A DNA stretch of 64,000 nucleotides from Combretum micranthum (taxonomy: Eukaryota > Streptophyta > Magnoliopsida > Myrtales > Combretaceae), in the NCBI GenBank assembly GCA_024138025.1, contig JAMXBD010001440.1:62001-126000 (forward strand). The letters run 5' to 3'. Positions 53,191 to 64,000 of the stretch are shown piece after piece. The position numbers and the translations under genes were made by a program. Below the pieces are notes generated by a model. That model was not told the origin of the DNA. It ran no database searches and was given only the letters and a program-made list of their open reading frames with translations. Every line of letters starts with the position of its first letter. Position 1 is the stretch's first letter.

Positions 53191-55500
53191 ATGTTTTGCT
53201 TTGACATGGGCCATGGGTGATTTGAAGCTTTACTCTAGATCTCCAAGTCCAAATGTTATTACACCAAGTAATAGGCTGCGGGTTCATTCTATTAAAAGTG
53301 TTGGATTTCGCTGCATCAACAAAGTATCATTACTCAAGTTGTAGTTGTTCACTCCACCAATGGGTGTTCAATTTACCATAAATCATCGACACTTCGCTTG
53401 GAAGTGTTCATTGTAGAAGTGAGGCATCATCATTCTGCCATTGAGGATCAACTTTACTAGTAAGTAAATCACCTTAATGGAAAGGACTTACTCCACCATT
53501 GATGTGATAGCACACTTTTGATAAAAGTTGATAATCCACCAACTAAGTGTTAATACATTTAGCAACATATAGCACTGTTCAGCAAGGATCAGACAAACAT
53601 TAATGATATCTCTACTTCTCATGAAAGAACTTAAATCCTTATATCAAGAAACAAACACCCAGGAAGTGTTAACTTTTATCAATTAGGCTTAAAGGTTTGC
53701 TTCATAGTAACTTTCTATCAAACTTTAGAAGTTCATCAGTGTACCTTATACTTCGCATAGCTTTCCATTAACCTATAGAAGTTCAAGAGCATCCTTCATG
53801 CTTAAGTGCCTATGTCAAACAATTATTCTCCAAAATAAGTAGATGTTTCTTATAGCTGCCACATTCAAGGAAACCTCAAAATGTTCAAGTATTGACTTCT
53901 TCTCCCAGTTAATGGCACATCATTACATGACGGGTAGCAACTCATATGAGACAAAAGATGTAGGCAATCTAGCTATACTAAAAGATAGCATTTTGGAGTT
54001 AATTTAACTAATTAGATAATATGATCTAGTATTATTGATGTCATGCTTATTGTGGGCTCCCTTTGAGCTTATAGGTCAATGATGCTATAACTCGTGATTA
54101 GATAAAGTTACATAGAGGGGCATTGCACCTAGTACATGCTTAAAAGAAGATACTTTTATTGAATGACAGTAACTTTCAAGAAGTAATTGCTTTAGATAGT
54201 TACAAATGATTTCTTCAACATCAAATTCCATATAATGGCACTATAATTGTCAAGTGTGCAATAGAGTCGCTTAGACCTATTATATCTTAGATTGCTTCGG
54301 TCTCTTATTATATATTGTAGATGAATGAATCTGATTGCAATGATCACGTATGTGCAATGTTTGGCTCGTACTATAAGTGGGTTTAGAGGGGTGATTTGAC
54401 AGTAGTACGTAAGGATGACTTATGAAGAGATGATATGGAATATGAGTAAGCAATCTCAGATAGCTTGAACACACGCATGATAGATAGAGGAGCTATATAG
54501 CATTAACCCCACAGTTCTTGGAAGAGGCAATGCATTCTTCATTCTAAACCTTGTTTAATCTCTAGGATTACAATCCGATAGCACAATGGTGTTTCTCTAA
54601 ATCTATGAAATGAGAAGAACTTCTGAGGTATTTATAGTGTTAGACCATTGACGACATACGTTAGATCACATAGAGCATCAAAAAATGACATGAGTCCTTC
54701 TTCTAATGGATAATTTCATGGGCTTATATTAAGTTTAAGCACATAGAGAGCCTCTTTTAAGTGCATGAGCTTTTATGATAAAGGTTGAGAATAATTGGAC
54801 TCTTCAGGCCTTGCCACTTAGCTTTAGAGTCAAATCCATATATCTTATATAATTAAATTAACCCTTTACGTTTTGCCCTCCATCCAAAATTCTTACGATG
54901 AAATTCAAGTATTTTGGGCATTACCTGCATTTATGCATGACTGGTTGATACTTGATGCATGACGTAACCAAGTGCTCTCATAGAGGTGAAGACTGTATTT
55001 TTCATTCATGAACCATTGAGTAAAAGTCAAGCACCAGTGTTATAGCTCACTCTATTACATATAGTTGTGCAAACTTGTTGCACCGTGATATTGCCCTCAC
55101 GATAACATCTAAAACTCTTCACATGTTCATTGGATTTCATCATAGTAGTAGAATGGCCAAGAGCAGATAAGTGAATTGTAAATCAATTTTTTTCAATACC
55201 AATTAAACATCATCAATCTTGTACTCCATAGAAAATCATCATTTTTGCCCTCCTAAAATTTGGCAAATGATGTAATGATGTGGTCTAGGCTAAAGTAGAC
55301 TTACATCAATATTTATCGCCATATTCTGGGTTCCGTAACTCCATGCGTGCTAACGGTCATACACTTTTAAAAATTTGGCTTATATGATGGACAAGAATAT
55401 TTAAATCTGTTTGAACTTTTAAAACACGGTCTAATAGTAATAATTGTCAATCCATAGCTCCATGTATTCCTAGCTTTTTGATTGGTGAGAATGGCCATGC
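53191..55500 (-). other. unassigned repeat-like region with a minus-strand TATA
   Basis: Composition is less AT-rich than its neighbours. Reading the minus strand, CACTATAAATACCTC lies at about 54632-54646, followed by an untranslated-looking leader and a 64-codon open frame (54474-54280) with no recognisable domain. Two similar stretches near 53700-53800 (AACTTTAGAAGTTCA / AACCTATAGAAGTTCA) hint at internal repetition. An LTR or short non-autonomous element on the minus strand would fit, but no ends were found. Confidence 0.3.
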
Positions 55501-57277
55501 AGGTGATTAATTTTTTTGTTTAGATAATAGCCTACAAGTGGCCTTTTATTATGACTTCATCTTAACATTCCCATGAATGTAAACATATTTTCCTTAAGCA
55601 TAAAATCTTCTTTGAGTAGTTGATCTCCGTACGTGAACCCGCTATTGCTAAAAAAATGCTGATTGGGAACATGCTAACAATTCTATTCTTCATGGACCTG
55701 CAACGGAAAAATATTGTCATCTCTTCCTGCAGCTTCTCATGGTACTCATCTTCTTCTATATATATATATATTAATCAAATATCCCATGCATTCTAAATAA
55801 GATCATAATGACCCTTTCCATTTTGGCATCTTTACCATTTATAAGAAATTAATATTCACATGAACTTTCTTGTGTGAATCATAATTCATAATTAGAGACC
55901 AATAATAATCAAATCTTCCTCATTCCTCAAATAAATAATCAAATCTCTGACTATACCATTTCGTGACTTTCCTCCTTTCTTTTTATTTTTTTTAATCATC
56001 TTCATAGAAAAAATTTAAAAAAATATCAATATATTTTCCTATGAATGATAATTTGGAAATCATTATGCCATAATACGCCAGCCAACGCACTTTCCCTTTT
56101 TCGGAGTTTCACATTAAGCTTTAAAGGAAGAGATATTATCTTATCTCCTACAAAAGTTATGGTACCTACTTGGGTCAAGTCATCGACCTACCATACTTAC
56201 CACTTTTTTGACTTACAACATACGTCTTTTCTACGTAATTTACGACACTTACCACTTTTTCCAACCTACTACTCCTATCACCTTTCAAACAAACCTACAA
56301 CTTTTATGCAAGATTCAATGGTGAATGTTGCATCTTCCTTAGAAGTTGTTTTATACAACTTGACTCAAGTTTTTCCCCTAAAGTTATACATATTTCCTGT
56401 CACTAATTATATCGAACAGACTACTTCAAATCTTTTTATCTCAATTTTCTGATATCTAGTATTCACGTAAATCTTTCCATTCTTCCTTATAAATCCAATA
56501 AAATCTTCTTCCTTCTCGCTTTATGTATTCCATTAAGTCCATATTGTGAACTTAGCAGCATCCTGTGGACCTGCGAACTTGGGCATTTTTCTCATCGCCA
56601 ACCATAAATCCCATATTGAGACACACAGGTACAATCTCTTTTATTCCATGCTTCTTCCTCTTGTATCTTATCTCTTTTTTTTTTTTTTTTAAAATTATAT
56701 CCACATTACCATTTGAATTCCTACCGTCCATCGGTGCATATAAATTTACTCGGTAAGTTCATCGCAAGTCCACCTTCCGTAACAGCAAATAGAAACCATC
56801 TTTACTCTTCTTTTCTTCCATTTTAAACTCGAAATGGAATCACATCTTCTCCATCAGCCAATCGCATTTCAATATTTGCAGAAATATACTATTTCTTTCC
56901 ATTGGATTACAAAATCTCTTTAAATCTTTCATAATTCTTCAGCTTGGCATCTCTTTATATCATGTCATTACTCATATCTTTTCTAAAATTAACTACACCT
57001 ATATATCATCACCTCCCACTATGGTCGCCATTTATTATTATTATTATTATTATTTCTTTTTCTTTTTTCTATTTTCTTTGAGATACTCTTCTACCCTATT
57101 CAGGACCATAAAAACTGCCCTTTGCAGGATCGATGTTGATCAAGCGTGTCCATGGAATAATAGGAACCATCATCTCCAAACTTGAATCTAGATGAAGTTG
57201 TAGTATTATTGTGAGGTACATAATAATTATCAGAGGGTAAGGATTTATTGAAAAACTAAGAGTAAGTCTCATGTGGA
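55501..57277. other. spacer, no gene supported
   Basis: It holds a 135-codon open frame at 56045-56452, rich in Phe, Leu, Tyr and His with no known motif, plus AT and ATT microsatellites (55760, 57030-57052). I see no promoter, splice structure or homology that would support a gene. Confidence 0.35.
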
Positions 57278-57913
57278 TGTTGAAGAAACCGGCTCATCCA
57301 TGTGGAAAATATTAAGTGGGACGTTGTCCCACGTGGAAAAGATCGAAGAAACAATGTTGCAATGTAGGATGTATGCAAGTGTTTTTGTCCCACATGGGAA
57401 AAATATGGAAGCAATGATTAAAATATAAGAATTATTTAAGGAACTTGTCTCACATGGAAAAATCAAGATGGCGTGCATTCTGCAAGCCAAAAAAGGAGTT
57501 CTTCCCCATCTAGTTCAATCATCCCAAAATTTGTAGCTTAGCCTCTTCAAAAGAAATTCTCTTTTTACTCCATTTTGTAATATTTCACTTTGTAGTTCTT
57601 TTGAGTGAAATAAAGTTTTGATAGTGGTCGAGGACATAGGCATAATTGGCCGAACCTCGTTAATTTCTAGTGTTCTTTATTTTATTGTTTCCTGTCAATA
57701 GCTATTATAGAGTATAGTTGTAGTATTGTATTGTGCTATTGAATTACATTTAGAAGGAAATTCAGTTTAAGGAGATTTGATTTTAAGTGAGACTATTTGT
57801 GACCCCTTTAACCTTTTCAAAGAATTGACTCAGTGTGATTTTTCATTACAATAATTCACTATATACATCTATACAACTATATTTGATGAAATATCAGCTT
57901 TGCTTTCGTAACA
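57278..57913 (+). repeat. 5' LTR of the second Tork-like element
   Basis: 636 bp from TGTTGAAGAAAC to TTCGTAACA, followed by the primer site. U3 carries three spaced copies of TTGTCCCACRTGGRAAA (about 57323, 57387, 57448) plus an inverted partner near 57298. No second copy lies in the window, so the 5' limit is inferred from the TG terminus. Confidence 0.7.
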
Positions 57914-57915
57914 AT

Positions 57916-57928
57916 TGGTATCAGAGTC
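57916..57928 (+). other. primer-binding site, initiator Met tRNA type
   Basis: TGGTATCAGAGTC, three bases after the inferred LTR end. Confidence 0.9.
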
Positions 57929-58138
57929 AAGATTATTCTTAATATGCTCTATGGTTCCAGTGTTATCTAATCTTCCACATCAGAAAAAAATTTCATTAGG
58001 CTATTAGGCATCAGAGTCAAGGGTTACTCTTAGTATGCTCCGTGATTGCAGTTTTGTCTGATCTTCCACATTAGAAAAGATTTCCTTAGGCTATTTGACA
58101 TCTACATTGAAAGCTATTAAAGCGTAGTTGTTGCTAAA

Positions 58139-59036
58139 ATGGAAGAAAATATAGGAAAATCCATTCCATTATCTTCAATTTATGCAAGATAGCTGTGATA
58201 AATACAAAACTTGCAATGGAGATTTTTGATGGATCGAGTCATTTTGGCATGTGGCAAAGTGAGGTTCTAGATGTGCTTTTTCAATAAGGTCTAGATATTG
58301 CCATTGAAGAAAAGAAACTAGATGAGGTTAAGGAAAAAGATTAGGAGACTATCAATCGGTTAGCATGTGGTACAATTTGTTTGTGCCTTTCCAAAGAGTA
58401 AAGATATGCATTTTCTAAGGAAATCGCTGCACATAAATCATAGATGGCACTAGAGGAGAAATTATAAAGAAAAGCAGTCAAAATAAGCTCCACAAGAAAA
58501 GGAGGTTGTTTCATTTCACTTATACTCATGCTACCACTATGAATAGTCACATTACCAGCTTTAATTAGTTGGTTATCGATTTGATGAATATGGATGAGAC
58601 TTTCAAAGAGGAAGATATGGCTTTAATGTTGTTGGATCACTTCCTAAAGACTTTGAGTTTCTTGAAACCACTCTACTTCATGGAAGGCTGATGTATCTCT
58701 TAGTGAAGTATATGCTGCCTTGTACAGTTATGAACTAAGAAAGAAGGATAAGTAAGGAAGTTCAAATGGAGAAGTAGAAGCTCTGGTAGTCAAGGGTCAT
58801 TCATTTAATATGAGTAAAGGAAAAAAGGGGAGATCCAAGTCATGGCCTAAACTCAACAAAGATAAGTGTGCCTTTTGTCAGGAAAAGGGACATTGGAAGA
58901 AAGATTGTCCAAAATTAAAAAATAAGGACAAATCCGATAAAGGAAAGGTTGTAGAAGTATCAAATCTAGTTAAATGTGATGATGTGGAACCAAATCTCTC
59001 ACTTGCTACATCATCAACAAGTGCTGCTGACATATG
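58139..59036 (+). pseudogene. copia gag with CCHC zinc knuckle, broken
   Basis: A plausible start ATG at 58139 (MEENIGKSIP) is soon followed by stops. Recognisable pieces: FDGSSHFGMWQSEVLDVLF near 58230-58290, LVIDLMNMDETFKEEDMALMLL at about 58570-58635, and SLPKDFEFLETTLLHG. The knuckle is intact at 58867-58908: C-AF-C-QEKG-H-WKKD-C, preceded by a Lys/Arg-rich run. The frame 58810-59037 is open for 75 codons and ends near the protease boundary. Confidence 0.82.
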
Positions 59037-59335
59037 AATGTTCAATTCAACTTGTAGTTATCACATGTGTCCTCATAAGGATTGGTTCTTTGATTTTAAA
59101 GAAACAAAGGGTGAAATTGTTTACATAACAAATTCCTCTTAACACATATGGGGTTGGTTTAATTCTCTTAAGAAATCAGGATGGATCAATCATAACCTTA
59201 ATAGGTGTTTCGTATGTGCCAGAATTGATGAAGAATCTTATTTCTGTAAGAACCTTAGAAGCAAAAGGGTTGGAAATAAGAGTAAAAGATAGAATAATGA
59301 AGATCATTTATGGTGCATGAGTGGTGATGAGGGGA
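59030..59335 (+). pseudogene. copia protease, broken
   Basis: After TGA at 59035 the sequence reads MFNSTCSYHMCPHKDWFFDF. The family form is xxDSGCSYHMCPxKDWF, so the catalytic Asp is replaced (NST for DSG). It continues with GVSYVPELMKNLISVRTLEAKG at about 59207-59272. The loss of DSG and the stop both inactivate it. Confidence 0.8.
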
Positions 59336-59514
59336 ACTCGAAAAAACAACAATCTTTATCACTACTCAGTTAGTACAGTTGTAGGGATAACTGTAGTAAC
59401 ATCCACAGATGATTAGAAGTTAGAAGCAATCGGGCTATGGCATATGCATTTAGGGCATGCATGTGAAAAATCCTTGAATTGGCTCATAAAACAAGGATTG
59501 TTGAAATGAGTATG
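59336..59514 (+). pseudogene. copia pre-integrase region, 5' part
   Basis: LYHYSVSTVVGITVVTSTDD, stop, then LWHMHLGHACEKSLNWLIKQGLLK carry the HxxxxH of the zinc region. The solo LTR enters two codons later, and the Cys pair (CKLDFCEHC) lies on the other side at 62943. Confidence 0.82.
59510..59514. repeat. target site duplication GTATG (left) of the solo LTR
   Basis: Matches 62937-62941. The empty site reads GAGTATGGACTTGCAAATTGG. Confidence 0.9.
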
Positions 59515-61067
59515 TGTCACACCCCGAGGGTACCCTAGTAGTAATAAACAAGTTACACTTAAATATTATCACTAGATTACCTTTAGGGAATGACAGGTTT
59601 TGTAAACAACAGGATCTTTAAGTTTCTTGATAAGAAATAACAAATATATGAGAGAAATGATTTAGTGAATAAACATTACAAACTATTACAAACCATATAT
59701 CTCTGTTGAAGTATACAACTAAATATTCTATTCTAATAGTACATAACCATCAAACTAAAATAGATCTGTAGACTTCTAGCTTCAAAGCTCTTACCGGAGC
59801 CATATTCCTGGATGTAACTAACCAGGGACGTAAGGTGAACCTGAAAAGACTGTAGGAGTATGAGCGAAACCACAGCTCAGTGAATAATCAGACATACCAT
59901 ACATCACACAAGTCATTAACCATTCATATGCAATGCAATCACTCAACCATATGCACAGATACAAGTTTGGATGATCTAGAATCCAAACAGGAAAAAGATT
60001 TACGCCCTCTTTTCAATGGGTTGAAGAACAAAAATTCAATGACTCACCTGCCCAGGAGAGACTAAGTACACAGGAGAATCAACGATTTCTCGTTTTAATG
60101 TTATCACTTTGAATATAGTGGCTTCCACAAACCATCTCCTGCAATCCCCTTAGAAACTCCCTAAGTATTAATCATTTCAAAGCGATTCTACGGGCGATGT
60201 TCTTCGGTGCCTTTTAGTTCCTCATAGGACCGCCAGACCAAAGAGAACCTTGGAAGACTCACACATTGGATCAACCAAGCAAAAACAGAGATCCGAAATA
60301 TTAATACGTAGCAGGCTGTCACAACCATATATGCAATAATGCAATTCGTGCAATGCATGTCCATATTATTTGGTTAAGTCCATAATTCTTAATCAAATTC
60401 GGGGTGACCATACATTACACACAATCATCAATGTACTACTGCACAACACCAACCATTGCGTTATTTCTTGTATAAAGATATTTTAGCAATCATACAATCA
60501 GATCATATCATTATTTCAACAAACACCCATTGGATTATCTTGCATTACATATTCGACTATTTACAACCACAACCAGTACAATATGACTGAATTACTCACC
60601 TGCTCATACCGACTCAGTCGTAGTAGTCCACTGGTAGATCTTCTAATGAGTCAAACTCACCTATTTAAAACAAAATATTCATCAATATCATCCAGCTAAA
60701 TTCCTATATGTGCCTTGTGTCCTAGACTCGATATTAATACTTAGTATTGTCGGGTTTTTCCTATTTTTATCTCACATAATTGTTTGGTTATTTTTAGAAG
60801 TCACATTGCTCAAGAAATTAACTTATTTCAATTTCCATTCTTATATATTATCTTGTTAAAACAAATATTAGACTAATAATACTCTAAAAATTTTCTTAGT
60901 TCTAGGGTTTCAAAAGTTAATAGATATTAATTTAAGTAGACTTAAATACTTGTATTGAAGTCATTATCTAATACATATTTATATAACAAACATATATACA
61001 TACTTAGTAGATATATTATAGATATTCGGTTTAGGTCAGAAAAACTTTCGTTGGAAAAATTTTAGCT

Positions 61068-61345
61068 GTAAGCCGGCTCAAGGCCGCCGGCCTAAATCCC
61101 CAGGTGCCGGTGTAAAATTATTTTGAAGAAAAATTTCATATGGAAAGCATCGGTGTTGAAAGCTGCCAGCTTACAACGTACGCCGGTCCTACGCCGCCGG
61201 CGTAAATCTCCAGGTAGCCGGCTTACGTCGTATTTTACGTGAAAATTATTTTACGTAGCCTCTGTTTGAGTGTAAGCCGCCGGCCTATCCATGTAAGCCG
61301 CCGGCGTACATCTTTTACACTGCTGGCCTTGAGGCAGTATTGCAC
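61068..61345 (-). repeat. cluster of CCGCCGGC-containing short repeats in the solo LTR
   Basis: At least seven degenerate units of the form GTAAGCCGCCGGCSTAAATC occur within 280 bp. Several contain the palindrome GCCGGC, in otherwise AT-rich DNA. Spacing is irregular (20-70 bp). Confidence 0.8.
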
Positions 61346-61837
61346 TGTTCATCATCTTCCTCCTCGGTTCGATTCTTTTTCTTTGGTTTTTACACGTTAG
61401 AAACTTACTTAAACTACTTCTAAGAGTTTATACATCATATCTAAGGATATACAACAACTTTTAACACGTTTAAACACATATATAAATAGATCTCGATTTT
61501 ATGAAAGTAAAACTAGGGTTTTGAAGTTTTACCTCATTGGAGCTTGTTGAGTGCAATCCGAAGCTTGTGTTTGTGTTTATTAAGTTCCTAAGATGATTTT
61601 AAGTCAGTTACAAATCATATCTTCGAACGAAAATCCTTTAAACCAAGTCCACTTACCTTTGAGCTCGTTTTTGAGCGTTTTTGGCTTTGTTTTTCCTTTG
61701 ATCCGAGTTTATGTTTTATGTTCTGTTTGTTCTTAGTTTTCAGTTCGATTTGGGTGTTGTTTGGATGTATTTTCGTGTTGGAGGAGTTGAGAGTTAATGG
61801 AGTTTGTTTGTACCTTCATTAATAGCTTTAAACTCAT

Positions 61838-61847
61838 ACATATATAG
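61838..61847 (-). promoter_or_regulatory. candidate TATA box of the solo LTR
   Basis: On the minus strand, CTATATATGT followed by other LTR-like sequence. In the giant LTR the TATA box also lies well inside the LTR, before a CT-rich block. Confidence 0.4.
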
Positions 61848-62936
61848 AAGAGAGAAGGAGAGGTTCGGCTGCTGTTTCTCCTCTGAATTTGATCTCTTTT
61901 AGCTGTTATTTTCCATGCATTTATTGTTAAGTTGAGGTGGCATTTCATGATTTGTCCTTGGGTTGCTTTTGTTGACAATTTGGGTTAATTATTGTTGGAT
62001 TTTCGGCTGCTTCCTTTCTCCTCCGAATCCTCCACCGAAAAGCAGCAATCCAACAATATATATATATATTAGTTTATTTATTTAGTTAAAGTTTGAGTCA
62101 ATTATACGGGTTATACGGATATATATTAGCTAGTATTTGGAAGTTTTTGTACAAAATATGCTTATAAATTTATACAAAACACTTAGATTTTCAAACAACA
62201 CAAATTTAGGTTATATATATACGTAACTAATTATTTGTATAATTTTATCTCCCGCGATTTGGATTTCTTAAGCTTATCGGGTCAATTTTTGTTTCAGGCT
62301 CCGATTGCTTAAGAAAACTCAGTTTAGAACAAAAGCGTGATCTGATTATTTATTTGAAGTTTAGATTTTTAGTTATTTGTCAGTTTGTATTTTCGTTGTG
62401 TATTTAAAATCTTAACGGTTCATTTTTGGATCATCGTTTTCTAGTTATAAGCGTATATGATCAGTTATACAGTATTGGGCTTCATACAGAAATTAAACTA
62501 TGTTTATATCTCTAGTTTTGATACTGAACATAAATTCTTATTAGTAGCTTTTAAATTTAACTAGGAATCTCAAAATTAGGGTTTAGGTCTAAATATAAAC
62601 TCGTTACTATTCGTTATTCTAGTCTTGAATCATTATCGGGATCAAAAACAATCATTTAATCTTTATATTCACATTTTCTATTTAGATCTATTTGTATACT
62701 AGGTTTTGGGTCTAGATAATATCATATCTTGAATTAGTTATTTAAGACACAAGATTTCGTTTTCGGTATTAACTAGGGTTAAAGAATCTCTTTATTCGAT
62801 TCCTAAGTCTTTCATTCATCCAAAAATCTAAATATTAGCCTATTATTAGACTTCACTCAGAATCTAAATCTATTATCTAGTTTATATAATCTATTATGAA
62901 GTTGGATACTAATGTGAAAAATTCCCGGGGTTTACA

Positions 62937-62941
62937 GTATG
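62937..62941. repeat. target site duplication GTATG (right) of the solo LTR
   Basis: Partner of 59510-59514. The copia frame resumes directly. Confidence 0.9.
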
Positions 62942-63625
62942 GACTTGCAAATTGGATTTTTGTGAGCATTGCATCAAAGGGAAACAAACAAGGGTGAAAT
63001 TTTGAACAACAGTTCATAATACCAAGGGTAGTTTGGATTATGTTCACTCTTACATGTGGGGACCCTCTAAAACAAACTCTTTAGGAGGGAAACACCATTA
63101 TGTAACCTTTTTTGATGATTATTCCCAGAGAGTATGGGTGTACACAATGAAGACAAAGGATGAAGTGTTAGGAGTGTTCCTCAAATGGAAAAAAGATGAT
63201 GGAAACTCATACTAACAAAAGGATCAAACATCTTCGTATAGATAATGGTAGAGAATATAAGTGATCCATTTAGAAAAATCTGTAAAGATGAAGGCATTGT
63301 CAGACACTTCACTATCAAATCTACACCACAACAGAATGGGGTGTGGAATGCATGAATTGAAATATTGGCGAAAGTTCGTGTGTGTATGTTATCCAATGCT
63401 GGATTAGGTAGAGAATTTTGGTTGAGGCTATAACATATGCATGTCACCTCATAAATCGTTTACCATCTACTGCTACTGATGAGAAAACACTAATGGAGAA
63501 TGGTTTGGAAAGCTTGCTACAGATTATGATTCCTTATATGTGTTTGGTTCCACTGCATACTACCATGTTAAGAAGTCAAAGTTATCTTAGAGCAAAGAAA
63601 CAATATTATGGAGTCACTCACTAAA
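62942..63625 (+). pseudogene. copia integrase, broken
   Basis: Zinc ligands CKLDFCEHCIKGKQ open the segment. The core has LDYVHSYMWGPSKTNSLGG, FFDDYSQRVWVYTMKTKDE and LRIDNGREYK (second Asp) near 63233-63260, with a frameshift at about 63195. It continues with FTIKSTPQQNGVWNA near 63310 (the Glu region has decayed), VEAITYACHLINRLPSTA at 63420-63475 and SYLRAKKQYYGV. Several breaks; inactive. Confidence 0.85.
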
Positions 63626-64000
63626 GGGCTATCGTATATGGTGTCCAGAGCGAGAAAATAATCTTCAGCAAGATGTCACTTTGATGAATCTACTATGTTG
63701 AAAAAGGTAGATATTGAGCTGTCAGATGACATTCCTAAGTAGGTGGAGTTTGAGAGATTAGTAATCCCAGCAGATGAAGAAACTATTGATGATTCTCTTA
63801 TGGTAGAAGGAGATTCTAATGTAGATGAGGTTCAGACCCAAGAACTTCCACAACAACTTGAATCAATTGCAACTAGTAACCAAAGAGGACAATTAGAAAT
63901 CCTTCTCGCTTTGTTGATATGGTGGATTGCGCATCTTAATTGCGGCTGATGATATTCCTACCGCTTATAATGAAGCGGTCCAGAGTTTAGAGAAGGAAAA
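63626..64000 (+). pseudogene. integrase-RT linker and start of RT, cut by the window end
   Basis: An acidic linker (VEFERLVIPADEETIDDSLM, 63743-63840) is followed by LPQQLESIATSNQRGQ. After a frameshift, the canonical RT entry PTAYNEAVQSLEKE runs to the last base. The remainder lies beyond 64000. Confidence 0.75.

Larger units (their letters stand above)
59515..62936 (-). mobile_element. solo LTR of a Ty3-type element, minus orientation, 3422 bp
   Basis: The left end TGTCACACCCCGAGGGTACCC is the near-exact reverse complement of the 3' end of the giant LTR (GGGTACCCTTCGGGGCGTGACA). The right end CCCGGGGTTTACA corresponds to the reverse complement of its 5' end (TGTAAGCCCCGG). Inside, the sequences have diverged, so this is a related but distinct family. 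It holds no coding domain. A minus-strand TATA (TATATATG context at 61838-61847) and a GC-rich tract at 60130-60330 fit an LTR. A clean 5-bp duplication implies LTR-LTR recombination removed the rest of the element. Confidence 0.88.
57278..64000 (+). mobile_element. Ty1/copia retrotransposon, Tork-like, 5' part, split by a solo LTR
   Basis: 5' LTR, primer site, gag with CCHC, protease, pre-integrase, integrase and the first codons of RT, in copia order. The window ends inside RT, so the 3' LTR is outside. The pre-integrase frame is interrupted at 59514 by a minus-strand solo LTR and continues at 62942. Integrase motifs (DFCEHCIKGKQTRVKF, YVHSYMWGPSKTNSLGG) are Tork/Tnt1-like. LTR sequence is unlike that of the element at 17529, so it is a different family. 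Stops and frameshifts make it inactive. Confidence 0.9.

Noticed and set aside
56045..56452. 135-codon plus-strand open frame
   Set aside because: No motif, promoter, splice structure or neighbouring support. Phe/Leu/Tyr-rich composition is typical of chance frames in AT-rich DNA.
59515..62936. A complete element rather than a solo LTR
   Set aside because: No primer site, purine tract, internal repeat or coding domain, and the two ends are the two ends of one LTR.

Overview
Nuclear DNA of a flowering plant, probably a dicot: AT-rich, no bacterial-type operons, spliced exons with GT/AG borders, CT-rich 5' leaders, and mostly LTR retrotransposons nested in one another. The species cannot be told from the sequence. 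I see no rRNA, tRNA or CRISPR array. Nearly every retroelement reading frame is broken by stops and frameshifts, so these are relics. All similarity statements come from reading by eye.

Layout. 1-1015: 3' end of a decayed Ty3-type element. 1021-9330: a complete but dead Sirevirus-like Ty1/copia element with CTTAC target duplications, inserted in Ty3-type sequence. 9336-16880: a decayed Ty3-type element (gag, protease, RT, RNase H, integrase), itself interrupted by a 1.69-kb Mutator-like element with long inverted repeats (10592-12281) and by a retroelement-tail fragment (about 14273-14980). 17529-35664: a Tork/Tnt1-like copia element (own length about 5.2 kb, TSD TAAAT) split at 21986 by a 12.97-kb gag-only retrotransposon with 4.7-kb LTRs (21987-34956, TSD GTATG). 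35665-38130: AT-rich spacer holding a hAT-like MITE and a decayed duplicate promoter.

38269-50500 is the only likely host gene: a TATA promoter, CT-repeat leader, 25-nt first exon, then tandem units of about 1.2 kb each carrying one exon of a shared, unrecognised domain. Two complete exons are symmetric (phase 1-1), which suggests growth of one gene by internal exon duplication. One copy has a frameshift, one is truncated, and one is split by a 4.5-kb LTR-like insertion.

50.5-57.3 kb is mostly unassigned, with LTR-like traces on the minus strand. 57278-64000 is the 5' part of a second Tork-like element, split by a 3.42-kb solo LTR on the minus strand (59515-62936, TSD GTATG). That LTR's ends match those of the gag-only element, and both insertions hit the same 11-bp target, GTATGGACTTG.
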